From NCBI RefSeq assembly GCF_020531985.1, contig NZ_JAJAVQ010000001.1:124001-188000 (forward strand): a stretch of DNA of 64,000 bases, written 5' to 3'. Origin of the DNA: Rheinheimera aquimaris. Lineage in GTDB: Bacteria > Pseudomonadota > Gammaproteobacteria > Enterobacterales > Alteromonadaceae. The notes beneath the pieces were generated by a model. The model was not told the DNA's origin. It did no database searches and saw nothing but the letters and a program-made list of their open reading frames with translations. Positions 50,482 to 59,056 of the stretch are shown piece by piece (position 1 is the first letter of the stretch; each line of letters opens with the position of its first letter). The position numbers and the translations under genes are program-made.

Positions 50482-52968
50482 ATGAAAAAACAAACTGTTT
50501 CTGCCAGTACCGGTATGAGCCAGATAAATACCGAGCAACTTAAAGAGCAAATTATCCGCCATTTACACTCGACGTTGGGAACCGACGTAAACAAAGCCAG
50601 CCCGCAAGCGTGGTGGCGTGCAACTTGTGCCGCAGTGAATGAGCAGGTGTATGACGGTTTACGTAATACCCAGCGGACGCATTACGAACAAAACACCCGG
50701 GCCCTGCATTACTTTAGCCTTGAGTATCTGATGGGCCGGCTGTTTAGCAATAACCTGCATAATCTGGGCTTGTATGAACAGGCTAAACAGGCGTTGGCAG
50801 AGCTTGGGCTGAATATCGCTGATCTGGAAGATCAGGAAGAAGACATGGCGCTGGGCAATGGTGGTCTTGGCCGTTTAGCTGCATGTTTTATCGACTCGTT
50901 GGCGACGCTGAATTATCCGGCCATTGGTTATGGCATTCACTACGAGCATGGCTTGTTTCAACAGAGCTTCCAGGATGGGCGCCAGATTGAGCGGCCGGAT
51001 AGCTGGCGTGAATATGGCAACCCGTGGGAGATTTGCCGGCCTGAATCCGTGCAGGAAATATCTGTTTATGGCTATGTCGAGACCGTATACGATCTGCAGG
51101 GCAAAATGAAAAAAGTCTGGCACCCTGGCCGTATTATCAAAGGTGTGCCATGGGATATTCCGATCGTTGGTTACAACGGCAGCTCCGTTAACGTACTGCG
51201 GCTATGGGAGAGCCGGGCCAGTGATTTTTTTAACTGGGATGTGTTTAACTCTGGTGGCTATATTGATGCGGCACGGGAAAATATCGAAGCTGAAACCATC
51301 TCTAAAGTACTGTATCCGAATGATGAAACGGACGCCGGTAAAGAGCTGCGGCTTATTCAGCAGTACTTTTTCGTTTCTTGTTCACTAAAAGATATTATCC
51401 GCCGGTATAAGCGGGCCCATGGCGATGACTGGAGCGACTTTGCCAAGCAGGTCGTGATCCAACTTAACGACACACACCCTGCAGTATCGATTCCCGAGCT
51501 GATGCGTATTCTGGTTGACCGCGCAGAAATGCAGTGGGATCAGGCGTGGAATATCTGCCAGCATGTATTTGCCTATACCAACCATACGCTGTTACCTGAA
51601 GCGCTGGAAAAATGGCCGGTCAGATTGTTCGAAAAAGTGTTACCACGCCATCTGGAGATTATTTACGAGATTAACCGTCGCTTCCTGATAGAGCAGGTCG
51701 ATGTGTTATGGCCAGGCGACAACGATAAAAAACGTAAGCTGTCCATCATTGAAGAAGGCCATGATCCTATGGTGCGGATGGGGCACTTATCTGTAGTGGG
51801 CTCTTTCAAGGTAAACGGCGTCGCTGAAATTCACTCGCAACTGGTGAAATCAGACCTGTTCCCTGAAATGGTAGCGCTATGGCCGGATAAGTTCACTAAC
51901 GTGACTAACGGTGTAACGCCACGGCGCTGGCTGAAAGCCTGTAATCCAAAACTGGCGAAACTGCTCGACAGTAAAATTGGTGATAACTGGCCAACCGATC
52001 TTAAGCAGTTGTCTAAGTTCGCTGCTTTTGCTGATGATCCTGCTGTACAGCAGAGTTTTATGGCAATAAAACAGCAAAACAAAGCCGAGTTGGCAACGGT
52101 GGTTAAAAAGCTAACCCAGATTGATATCGACCCTCATGCCATTTTTGATATCCAGATCAAGCGCCTGCATGAGTACAAACGCCAGCACCTGAACCTGTTG
52201 CATATATTGGCACTGTACCGCCGTATTCTGCAGGATCCGGACTACGATATGGTGCCCAGGGTATTCCTGTTCGGCGCTAAAGCGGCGCCGGGCTACAAGC
52301 TGGCGAAAGAGATCATCTATGCCATTAATAAGGTGGCAGAGAAAATTAACCACGATAAACGGGTGAAAAACCGGCTTAAAGTGGTATTTATGCCAAACTA
52401 CCGTGTAACGCTGGCCGAGAAGATGATCCCGGCTGCCGATGTATCGGAGCAAATATCTACTGCAGGTAAAGAGGCGTCAGGCACAGGCAATATGAAACTG
52501 GCGTTAAATGGCGCTATTACCGTCGGTACGCTGGACGGTGCCAATATCGAAATTGCTGAAGAAGTGGGCAGCGACAACATTGCCATTTTCGGTTTAACGG
52601 TAGATGAAGTAAAAGCGCTACACGCCAAAGGTTATAACAGTGCCGATTACTACTATGCAAATCCCGAGATTAAAGCCATTCTGGACTGGCTGGAAACCGA
52701 CTACTTCACCCCGGGTAAGCCTGGCGAACTGTCTGCAATTAAACGCAGCTTATTAGAAGGTGGTGACCCTTATCTGGTACTGGCTGATTTTGAAAGCTAT
52801 GTTAAAGCACATGAAAAAGTCGATTCCTGGTATCGCGATCAGGCCGGCTGGGCGAAAAAAGCGATGCTGAACACCGCATCTGTCGGCAAGTTTACCTCGG
52901 ACCGTTCGATTGAGGATTATGTCAGCCGCGTCTGGCAGCTTAAAAAGTGCAATATTACCGCGCAATAA
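50482..52968 (+). CDS. glgP: Glycogen/maltodextrin phosphorylase
   Basis: An 828-residue GT35 enzyme releasing glucose 1-phosphate from alpha-glucans. [15 protein letters not shown] opens the N-terminal domain, followed by [19 protein letters not shown]. The pyridoxal-phosphate lysine lies in [15 protein letters not shown] (around residue 665-680). The 828-residue size fits either GlgP or MalP; I favour GlgP from the nearby pgm gene and genome-wide glycogen genes. It is ended by a strong terminator. Confidence 0.94.
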   Translation: MKKQTVSASTGMSQINTEQLKEQIIRHLHSTLGTDVNKASPQAWWRATCAAVNEQVYDGLRNTQRTHYEQNTRALHYFSLEYLMGRLFSNNLHNLGLYEQAKQALAELGLNIADLEDQEEDMALGNGGLGRLAACFIDSLATLNYPAIGYGIHYEHGLFQQSFQDGRQIERPDSWREYGNPWEICRPESVQEISVYGYVETVYDLQGKMKKVWHPGRIIKGVPWDIPIVGYNGSSVNVLRLWESRASDFFNWDVFNSGGYIDAARENIEAETISKVLYPNDETDAGKELRLIQQYFFVSCSLKDIIRRYKRAHGDDWSDFAKQVVIQLNDTHPAVSIPELMRILVDRAEMQWDQAWNICQHVFAYTNHTLLPEALEKWPVRLFEKVLPRHLEIIYEINRRFLIEQVDVLWPGDNDKKRKLSIIEEGHDPMVRMGHLSVVGSFKVNGVAEIHSQLVKSDLFPEMVALWPDKFTNVTNGVTPRRWLKACNPKLAKLLDSKIGDNWPTDLKQLSKFAAFADDPAVQQSFMAIKQQNKAELATVVKKLTQIDIDPHAIFDIQIKRLHEYKRQHLNLLHILALYRRILQDPDYDMVPRVFLFGAKAAPGYKLAKEIIYAINKVAEKINHDKRVKNRLKVVFMPNYRVTLAEKMIPAADVSEQISTAGKEASGTGNMKLALNGAITVGTLDGANIEIAEEVGSDNIAIFGLTVDEVKALHAKGYNSADYYYANPEIKAILDWLETDYFTPGKPGELSAIKRSLLEGGDPYLVLADFESYVKAHEKVDSWYRDQAGWAKKAMLNTASVGKFTSDRSIEDYVSRVWQLKKCNITAQ

Positions 52969-52970
52969 CT

Positions 52971-52999
52971 AAAAGGCCTGTCACTGACAGGCCTTTTTT
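52971..52999 (+). terminator. Terminator of glgP
   Basis: AAAAGGCCTGTCA and TGACAGGCCTTTT pair around a single C, followed by further T residues. It isolates glgP from the borosin-like operon that begins at 53083. Confidence 0.92.
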
Positions 53000-53082
53000 C
53001 TGATCCTTATATTGCCCGCTGTACAGTAAGCGCTTTATAGTGGGCAAAAGAACAAAAGCAAAAGAATAAAAAGGAATGTGTT

Positions 53083-53883
53083 TTGCTAACAGGTAGTTTA
53101 GTTTGTGTCGGCACCGGTATGACATTGGGGTCACATATTAGCCCGCTGTCGCGCAGTTATATTGAACAGGCTGACGTGGTATTTGTACTGGTGGCCGATG
53201 GCATTACCGAAAAATGGATAGAACAAATGAATGCTGACGTGCGTTCACTGCAGCCTTATTACCTGGAAGGTAAATCACGCATGATTACCTACCGGGAAAT
53301 GGTGGCCGCTATCCTTGCTGAAGTAAAAGCCGGTAAAAAGGTAGTAGGGGCTTTTTATGGCCACCCCGGCGTATTTGCCTGGGTGCCGCACAATGCTATT
53401 AAACAAGCGCGGGAACTTGGTTTTAAAGCGCATATGGAGCCGGGGATATCGGCAGAAGATTGTCTGATTGCTGATCTGGGCATCGACCCGGGTTCTTCAG
53501 GCTGCCAGCACTTTGAAACCAGCCAGTTTATGTTTTACAAACGCACTATCGACACGGCTGCGCTACTGGTGTTGTGGCAGGTAGGCGTAGCCGGTGACAG
53601 AAGCCTGGCCAAATTCACTACCGATAGTGAGTACCGTAAAATTCTGGTCAAGTTACTGGCGCAATATTACCAGTTAGATCATGAAGTGATCTTGTACGAA
53701 GCAGCTACATTACCCATTCAGCCAACCCGTATTGAATATTTGCCGATAAGCGCTTTGCCTGATGCTACGATGGATTTAAAAACCACGCTGGTAATTCCGC
53801 CCAGTACTAAAGCTGAGTTGAATGATGAGTTGATTGCTGAGTTGGAGCAGCTGGTAAAAAGTCGTGAGGCTGCTGAAGGCTGA
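53083..53883 (+). CDS. Borosin-type peptide backbone N-methyltransferase (split, SonM/OphMA-like)
   Basis: A 266-residue SAM-dependent TP-methylase. Start TTG 53083 has AAGGA eight bases upstream. It opens GSLVCVGTGMTLGSHISPLS and continues with DVVFVLVADGITEKWI. It carries the borosin catalytic set as I recall it for OphMA: Tyr60, Arg66 and Tyr70 in YYLEGKSRMITYREM, and Tyr92 in FYGHPGVF. It also has GISAEDCLIADLGIDPGSSGC, a stretch almost identical in OphMA. Porphyrin and diphthine methylases share the fold but not this block. Unlike fungal OphMA there is no C-terminal core peptide, so it is a split enzyme acting on a separate precursor, probably the 85-residue protein at 54409. It overlaps the GNAT gene by one base. 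Confidence 0.9.
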   Translation: MLTGSLVCVGTGMTLGSHISPLSRSYIEQADVVFVLVADGITEKWIEQMNADVRSLQPYYLEGKSRMITYREMVAAILAEVKAGKKVVGAFYGHPGVFAWVPHNAIKQARELGFKAHMEPGISAEDCLIADLGIDPGSSGCQHFETSQFMFYKRTIDTAALLVLWQVGVAGDRSLAKFTTDSEYRKILVKLLAQYYQLDHEVILYEAATLPIQPTRIEYLPISALPDATMDLKTTLVIPPSTKAELNDELIAELEQLVKSREAAEG

Positions 53884-54404
53884 TGCAAGACCAGGTCAAA
53901 AGGTTTAATGAGTTAGTCGGTCAGCGTCTTACTCTTAAACCCATAACAGATAGCGATTATGCGCTTTATGCCAGTTTATATGGTGACGATAATATTCTGC
54001 GTTATATATCGCCTGCGCTTGATTCTGACTCACTACATAAGAGCTTTACTTCGGCGGTAAAACTTAGCCAGCAAGACACATGTAAGCGCAGTTTCTTGGT
54101 GGCAGTTTTAAATGAAACTGACGAGCAAACCGGCATTTTGGGGCTTACGGTTAACCAGAGTATAAAGCAAATAGAGGTTGGAATTATTTTTCTGCCCGAG
54201 TTTCAAAGGCAAAACCTTGCCTATGAAGCCTTGCAAATATTGGTAACCTTTCTTTGTAATCAGTATGTTGAATATAAAATCATAGCTGAAGTAAACCCGC
54301 AAAACCGGGCCGCTGTTTGGCTGGCAAATCGGTTGGGATTCAGGTATAACAATGTGTCGGCGTTATTCGAGTTAGAAAAACAACATAAACCATTGTGGGG
54401 ATAA
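53883..54404 (+). CDS. GNAT acetyltransferase (RimJ/RimL type) in the borosin-like operon
   Basis: A 173-residue GNAT protein. Its start overlaps the methyltransferase stop (TGATG) and its stop is 4 bp before the precursor gene. The RimJ/RimL-like layout is LTLKPITDSDYALYASLYGD (first strand), EVGIIFLPEFQRQNLAYEAL (acetyl-CoA loop, with QRQNLAYEAL replacing the usual RGxGxA) and IIAEVNPQNRAAVWLANRLGFRYN. The acetyl-CoA pyrophosphate loop is degenerate (Gln-Asn-Leu-Ala in place of Gly-x-Gly/Ala). Possible jobs are N-terminal or Lys acetylation of the peptide product, or host self-protection; neither is shown. Confidence 0.85.
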   Translation: MQDQVKRFNELVGQRLTLKPITDSDYALYASLYGDDNILRYISPALDSDSLHKSFTSAVKLSQQDTCKRSFLVAVLNETDEQTGILGLTVNQSIKQIEVGIIFLPEFQRQNLAYEALQILVTFLCNQYVEYKIIAEVNPQNRAAVWLANRLGFRYNNVSALFELEKQHKPLWG

Positions 54405-54408
54405 TAAA

Positions 54409-54666
54409 ATGGGAAATATTATAAATTTTATGGAAAAACTCGGCGCATCAGCTGAATTTCAGGAATTGTCTGAAGCTGAAGTATTAGAAATGCTGCACAA
54501 GCAAAATCTTACCAGCGAAAAGTCCGACAATTTTAACAGTGCCGTTGTGGATCTGCTTGAACCGAGAAAGAATTTAGTCTGTGGTATCATGCCAGCAGAG
54601 GAGCCAAATCAGGAACCTGAACCAGACGATGAGTCAGAAGAAACGGAAAGTCAATCGAAGAAATAA
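54409..54666 (+). CDS. Candidate split-borosin precursor peptide
   Basis: An 85-residue protein. Residues 1-50 look like a compact helical leader: INFMEKLGASAEFQEL, then SEAEVLEMLHKQNL and a third helix to about 50. This resembles the borosin-binding domain at the start of SonA-type precursors (a Phe-x3-Leu-Gly-x-x-Ala pattern and a Leu-Thr-x-Glu turn, as I recall). It is followed by a short hydrophobic stretch NLVCGIMPAEE (55-65), the most likely site of backbone methylation. The tail (66-85) is highly acidic, Glu/Asp/Ser, ending in two Lys. No signal peptide or transport motif is visible. The gene is 4 bp after the GNAT stop and 5 bp before the GGDEF gene. The core boundaries are inference. 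Confidence 0.72.
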   Translation: MGNIINFMEKLGASAEFQELSEAEVLEMLHKQNLTSEKSDNFNSAVVDLLEPRKNLVCGIMPAEEPNQEPEPDDESEETESQSKK

Positions 54667-54671
54667 ATAAA

Positions 54672-56423
54672 GTGTTTTTCTGTATTAACAGATTAAATCT
54701 TCTGTTCAAGACAAGCTTGCTGTTGGCAAGCTTGTCTTTTTTTATACCTGCTTTAGGTAAAGAGCCGGAAAGCATAGAGGATAAGATTCAATTAGCTGAA
54801 GAGTTAAAAGCTACGGATTTCAATAGGTTTAATGAGTTGTTGAAGCAGGTAGAAGACAGCTCCGTAAATTTAACCGCAGAGCAACATGAACAATTCAGAT
54901 TTTTAGATGCTTATCGCTTGGCTTACTCTGGTTCTCAAACGCAAGCTGTGGCGAATCTAACAGAGCTCGTAAAGGTTGCAAAGTCTGAAAAAGTACAATT
55001 TAAATCTTTGAGTGTATTGTTGAATATTTTGATAATTTCAAGGGATTATAGTGAGGTTTTTCAATATCTTGAACAATATGACCAGATGCAAAAAAACATA
55101 ACAGATAAAGATTTAAGACAACATGCATTAGGTATTCTCGCGTTAGTATTTAATCAAACAAGTCAATTTGACATTGGATATTTTTATGCAAACAAATTGT
55201 CATCCGATGCAGTAGATGGGAAATATGCATGTTTTGGTATGCAGTTTAAGTTGGAGTCACTACATCGCCTAAAAAAATATGATGAATTTGATCAGGAGTT
55301 TGATGCTGGTGTTGCAACTTGTGAAGCTGCAAAGCAGCCAATTTATAGTAAAATTATTCAATCTTACAGAGTTGAACGTCTGTTAGAGGTGGATCCTAAT
55401 CAAGCTATAAGTCTGTTAAATTCGTTATATCAAGATGTAGAACAGACTTCTTACAACGTTTTGATTACGTTGTATAAAACGCTATATAGCATTGCATACC
55501 TTAGAAATGAACAGTTGGATGTAGCCAAAGAGTATGGGCTGTCTGCAACGAAAAATATAAAAGAAGACGATATAAACTATGCCATTTTATTGCTGTACTC
55601 CACATTATACGAGATAGAAAAAGCCAATGGCAATTTTGAAAAGGCACTAACATATCATGAGGTATTGGTTTCCAAGCAGAAAGCCTATGATGACGAAAAA
55701 GCAGCAGGTTTGTTAGCTTATAATATTGCTAAAGCAAATGTAGAAGTTAAGAACCAACGAATTGCCTTGCTGGATAAAGACAACGAGCTGCTGTCTTTAC
55801 AAAAAGATCTGTACGAAAAGGAAGCGCGTCAGAATAGGCTGTTGGTGCTAATTTTAGGCGCCATACTTCTGCTTGCAACGGTTCTGGCTTATCGCGGTTT
55901 AACTGGCCGTAGTCGCTTTAAGAAAATTGCAGAGTACGACCAGCTTACCGGTATCAGCAACCGTTATCATTTTAATAATCAGGCTAAAATCGCGTTGGAT
56001 TACTGTGAAACTAACGCCAAACCTGTAGCACTAATACTGTTTGATCTGGATTACTTTAAAGATATTAATGATACCCACGGCCATGCAGTCGGCGATTGGG
56101 CATTGCGGGCGGTTGTAAAAACATGCCGCAATTTTATGCGCAATAACGATGTGTTCGGCCGTATTGGTGGTGAAGAATTCGCTGTTGTATTGCCGGGCTG
56201 TCAGACTGATAAAGCGGTATTGCTGGCTGAGATTTGTCGTGATGCTATCGCAGGTATTGATACTACTGAGAGCGGAAAGCACTTTTCACTCAGCGCAAGT
56301 TTTGGTGTCAGTGGCTCGGACAACTCAGGTTATCAGTTGAAACAGCTGTTGGCTGATGCTGATAGTGCAATGTACAGTGCAAAAGCAGCGGGACGGAACC
56401 AGGTGGCTACTTTTTCTGAATAA
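54672..56423 (+). CDS. Secreted-TPR / transmembrane / GGDEF diguanylate cyclase
   Basis: A 583-residue membrane sensor. GTG 54672 opens a signal peptide or first helix (LLFKTSLLLASLSFFIPALG, residues about 10-29). A long periplasmic helical repeat region (about 30-365), resembling tetratricopeptide-type repeats, is followed by a membrane helix (about 388-408, LLVLILGAILLLATVLAY). The GGDEF domain has an intact active loop GGEEF at 499-503, and DLDYFKDINDTHGHAVGD before it; there is no EAL. It makes cyclic di-GMP. A plausible RxxD inhibitory site is not evident to me. The periplasmic half is visibly AT-rich, with AGA/ATA codons rare in the neighbours, and the gene begins 5 bp after the precursor gene. 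Confidence 0.86.
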   Translation: MFFCINRLNLLFKTSLLLASLSFFIPALGKEPESIEDKIQLAEELKATDFNRFNELLKQVEDSSVNLTAEQHEQFRFLDAYRLAYSGSQTQAVANLTELVKVAKSEKVQFKSLSVLLNILIISRDYSEVFQYLEQYDQMQKNITDKDLRQHALGILALVFNQTSQFDIGYFYANKLSSDAVDGKYACFGMQFKLESLHRLKKYDEFDQEFDAGVATCEAAKQPIYSKIIQSYRVERLLEVDPNQAISLLNSLYQDVEQTSYNVLITLYKTLYSIAYLRNEQLDVAKEYGLSATKNIKEDDINYAILLLYSTLYEIEKANGNFEKALTYHEVLVSKQKAYDDEKAAGLLAYNIAKANVEVKNQRIALLDKDNELLSLQKDLYEKEARQNRLLVLILGAILLLATVLAYRGLTGRSRFKKIAEYDQLTGISNRYHFNNQAKIALDYCETNAKPVALILFDLDYFKDINDTHGHAVGDWALRAVVKTCRNFMRNNDVFGRIGGEEFAVVLPGCQTDKAVLLAEICRDAIAGIDTTESGKHFSLSASFGVSGSDNSGYQLKQLLADADSAMYSAKAAGRNQVATFSE

Positions 56424-56467
56424 CGCCATCTCTGATGTTGTCTGAAGCTTTTAATGCGCTAGAATTG

Positions 56468-56496
56468 GCGCCAACCTCACAACAGGGAGTTGGCGC
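56468..56496 (+). promoter_or_regulatory. Stem-loop covering the ribosome site of the astE-like gene
   Basis: GCGCCAAC (56468-56475) and GTTGGCGC (56489-56496) form an 8-bp perfect stem ending directly against the ATG at 56497. The ribosome site AGGGAG lies in the 13-base loop and first stem base. It may restrict or present the site; no ligand is implied. Confidence 0.5.
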
Positions 56497-57555
56497 ATGC
56501 CCAAGTCATTACCAGAACAACTACTTACACAGGGTGATTTTCTAAAGCTTACCCTGGCTCACCCGGATAGCCTTGAACCTTTTCAGTTTGACTTGCCAGA
56601 CGATACCCGCGTTAGCGTATGGGACACTGGCGTTATTTGTTTTGAACCTGCAACTTTAACAGGCAAAGATATCGTTTTATCTTGCGGTGTGCATGGCAAT
56701 GAAACGGCGCCTATTGAAATCTGTGCTGAGCTGGTGCAAGACGTATTGCTCGGCAGGCTTAACCTTAAACACCGCTTGTTAGTATTGTTCGGTAACCCGC
56801 CAGCCATCAACGCCGGCAAACGTGAAGTTACAGAGAATCTTAACCGGTTGTTTTCAGGCCATCATAGCGCCGGTGAGGGGCTGGTTAACGCCGAGCGTAT
56901 ACGAGCAAAGGCTTTAGAAGACTATGTTAGCAGATTCTACAGTGATAAACGCGTAACCAAAATGGTGCCGCGTAACCGTTGCCTGTACGACTTACACACC
57001 GCTATCCGCGGTTCACGCTTTGAAAAATTTGCTGTCTATCCGTTTGTACACGGTAAGTCGTGGCAAAAAGCCCAGTTAGAATTTTTACGTGCGTGTGATG
57101 TCACAACCGTGCTGCTTATGCAAACGCCAGCGTCAACCTTTAGCTATTACGCGTCGAATACTCATGGTGCTGATGCCTTTACCATTGAGCTGGGTAAAGT
57201 GCGGCCGTTTGGGCAAAATGATATGAGCCGCTTTGCAAAAGCACGCCAAACACTGCGGGCACTGGTAAGCCTGGCTGAGGTTGCAACCGAGCCTTTCGTT
57301 GAAGCCGATTTCCAGTTGTATCAGGTATACCGTGCTATCAATAAGCAAACTGATGCTTTTAAGCTTAACTTTGCCGATGATGTAGAGAACTTTACCAGCT
57401 ACCCGGTCGGCACTGTGCTGGCAACCGACGGCGATATCGAATACCGCGTCGAGCGAGAAGGTGAGGCGTTAATATTTCCTAACGCCAAGGTGGCCATTGG
57501 CCAGCGCGCTATGCTGATGGTGGTTCCGACAACAGTATCGGACAACCTGGCGTAG
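56497..57555 (+). CDS. astE: Succinylglutamate desuccinylase AstE-like
   Basis: A 352-residue zinc metallopeptidase-like hydrolase that removes succinate from N-succinylglutamate in the last step of the arginine succinyltransferase pathway. Zinc ligands are in CGVHGNETAP (His and Glu, around residues 67-74) and LYDLHTAIRGS (His, around 168). The E in FTIELGKVRPFG is the general base region. No other ast gene is adjacent, which is the usual state of an isolated astE in Alteromonadales. Confidence 0.9.
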   Translation: MPKSLPEQLLTQGDFLKLTLAHPDSLEPFQFDLPDDTRVSVWDTGVICFEPATLTGKDIVLSCGVHGNETAPIEICAELVQDVLLGRLNLKHRLLVLFGNPPAINAGKREVTENLNRLFSGHHSAGEGLVNAERIRAKALEDYVSRFYSDKRVTKMVPRNRCLYDLHTAIRGSRFEKFAVYPFVHGKSWQKAQLEFLRACDVTTVLLMQTPASTFSYYASNTHGADAFTIELGKVRPFGQNDMSRFAKARQTLRALVSLAEVATEPFVEADFQLYQVYRAINKQTDAFKLNFADDVENFTSYPVGTVLATDGDIEYRVEREGEALIFPNAKVAIGQRAMLMVVPTTVSDNLA

Positions 57556-57871
57556 GTACGCTTGCGGTACCGGATTAGCGTAAAAGAGTAAATTTAAGCT
57601 GACAGTCGTATGCAGTGCACAGTGGCTGTCATGGCGCTTGCGGTTGCAATGCAGTTTACGTAAAGGTAAAGTTGCCGCCGTTAAAGCATATAACACCGGC
57701 GCAAATAGCAATGTTTACGCAAACGGGGAGAGTGGCTAAAGCCGCTATACTACATTGGTAACAGCTTTACTTAAAAACATAAGCTGCTACCGGGTTTAAG
57801 AGCCTGATAAACAGGCCAATGCCGACAGGGCAACCACATGTCTATGACGTATAACAAACAAGAGACATCCT
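57556..57871 (+). promoter_or_regulatory. bkd upstream region with dyad operator
   Basis: 316 bases with no gene. At 57655-57670, TTTACGTAAAGGTAAA has the same 5+6+5 pattern (TTTAC-N6-GTAAA) as the two operators near etfBA. A weaker half-site, TTTACGCAAAC, begins at 57714. The rest looks like promoter and leader DNA for bkdA1; I could not fix the start site. ORFs here are too short and unlike protein. Confidence 0.55.
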
Positions 57872-59056
57872 ATGACTAACCCAAATAACGCCACCATCAC
57901 CACGGTGCACACCGCAGAGTTTACCGCCGGTGATGCGTTAAAAATTCCTACGCTGCGCATATTACGCGATGACGGCAGCTTATATGACGGGGCCGCAGCG
58001 CCAGAACTGGATAAAGCCACGGCACTGAAAATGTACGATACCATGGTATTTATCCGCGTGCTGGATGAGCGCATGCTGGCCGCGCAGCGTCAGGGCCGGA
58101 TCAGCTTTTACATGCAGTGTTTAGGTGAAGAGGCCACAACAGTTGGCAGCGCAGCGGCACTGGATGATAAAGATATGATTATGGCGCAGTATCGTGAACA
58201 GGGGGCGCTACGTTACCGGGGTTTTACGCTGGAACAGTTTATGAACCAGCTGTTCTCAAACGAGAAAGATTTGGGTAAGGGCCGCCAGATGCCAGTGCAT
58301 TATGGCAGCAAAGACATTTACTACATGACGATTTCTTCGCCGCTGGGCACACAAATTCCTCAGGCCAGTGGTTATGCCTATGCACAGAAGCTGCGCGGAT
58401 TAGATAACACCACTATCTGTTATTTTGGTGAGGGCGCGGCGTCTGAAGGTGACTTCCATGCCGGCCTGAATATGGCGGCGGTACATAAAGCCCCGGTGAT
58501 TTTCTTCTGTCGTAATAATGGCTACGCCATTTCTACACCAGCTAACGAACAGTTTGTTGGTGATGGTATTGCTTGTCGGGCAGTGGGCTATGGCATGAAA
58601 GCGCTGCGGGTTGACGGGGCTGATATTCTGGCTGTTTACCAGGCGACGCAAATGGCGCGTAAACATGCGCTTGAGCATAACGAGCCGGTGCTGATTGAAT
58701 CTATCGCTTACCGTTTAGGTGCGCATTCATCATCCGACGACCCAAGTGGCTACCGCTCTAAAGAAGAAGAAGAAAAGTGGCGCCAAAACGATCCAATTTC
58801 ACGTTACCGCTTGTGGTTAATTGAAAAAGGCTGGTTAGACGAGGCTGATGATAAAGCCACCATTGAAAAGCTGCGAACCGAAATTCTCGATGCATTAAAA
58901 GTAGCAGAGAAAGTAGCTAAGCCAGGCATTGAGCATTTAATTTCCGATGTGTACGCCGAGCCCATTCCAGCATTACAACAACAATTAGATGAATTAAAAG
59001 CGCATATCCGTAAATACCCGGATGCGTATCCGGTAACGGCGGGGAGATTAGACTAA
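57872..59056 (+). CDS. bkdA1: Branched-chain 2-keto acid dehydrogenase E1 alpha subunit
   Basis: A 394-residue thiamine-diphosphate subunit of the complex converting 2-keto-isovalerate, -isocaproate and -methylvalerate to acyl-CoA. Typical parts are [40 protein letters not shown] (ThDP-binding GDG-like motif) and the phosphoregulatory-type loop [17 protein letters not shown]. The stop overlaps the next start by one base (TAATG), so E1 alpha and beta are coupled. Confidence 0.95.
   Translation: MTNPNNATITTVHTAEFTAGDALKIPTLRILRDDGSLYDGAAAPELDKATALKMYDTMVFIRVLDERMLAAQRQGRISFYMQCLGEEATTVGSAAALDDKDMIMAQYREQGALRYRGFTLEQFMNQLFSNEKDLGKGRQMPVHYGSKDIYYMTISSPLGTQIPQASGYAYAQKLRGLDNTTICYFGEGAASEGDFHAGLNMAAVHKAPVIFFCRNNGYAISTPANEQFVGDGIACRAVGYGMKALRVDGADILAVYQATQMARKHALEHNEPVLIESIAYRLGAHSSSDDPSGYRSKEEEEKWRQNDPISRYRLWLIEKGWLDEADDKATIEKLRTEILDALKVAEKVAKPGIEHLISDVYAEPIPALQQQLDELKAHIRKYPDAYPVTAGRLD

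Noticed and set aside
53083..53883. Reading the methyltransferase as a cobalamin/precorrin or uroporphyrin methylase
   Set aside because: No tetrapyrrole genes are near and the substrate-side residues and the AEDC...DLGIDP block follow the borosin enzymes, not the porphyrin ones.
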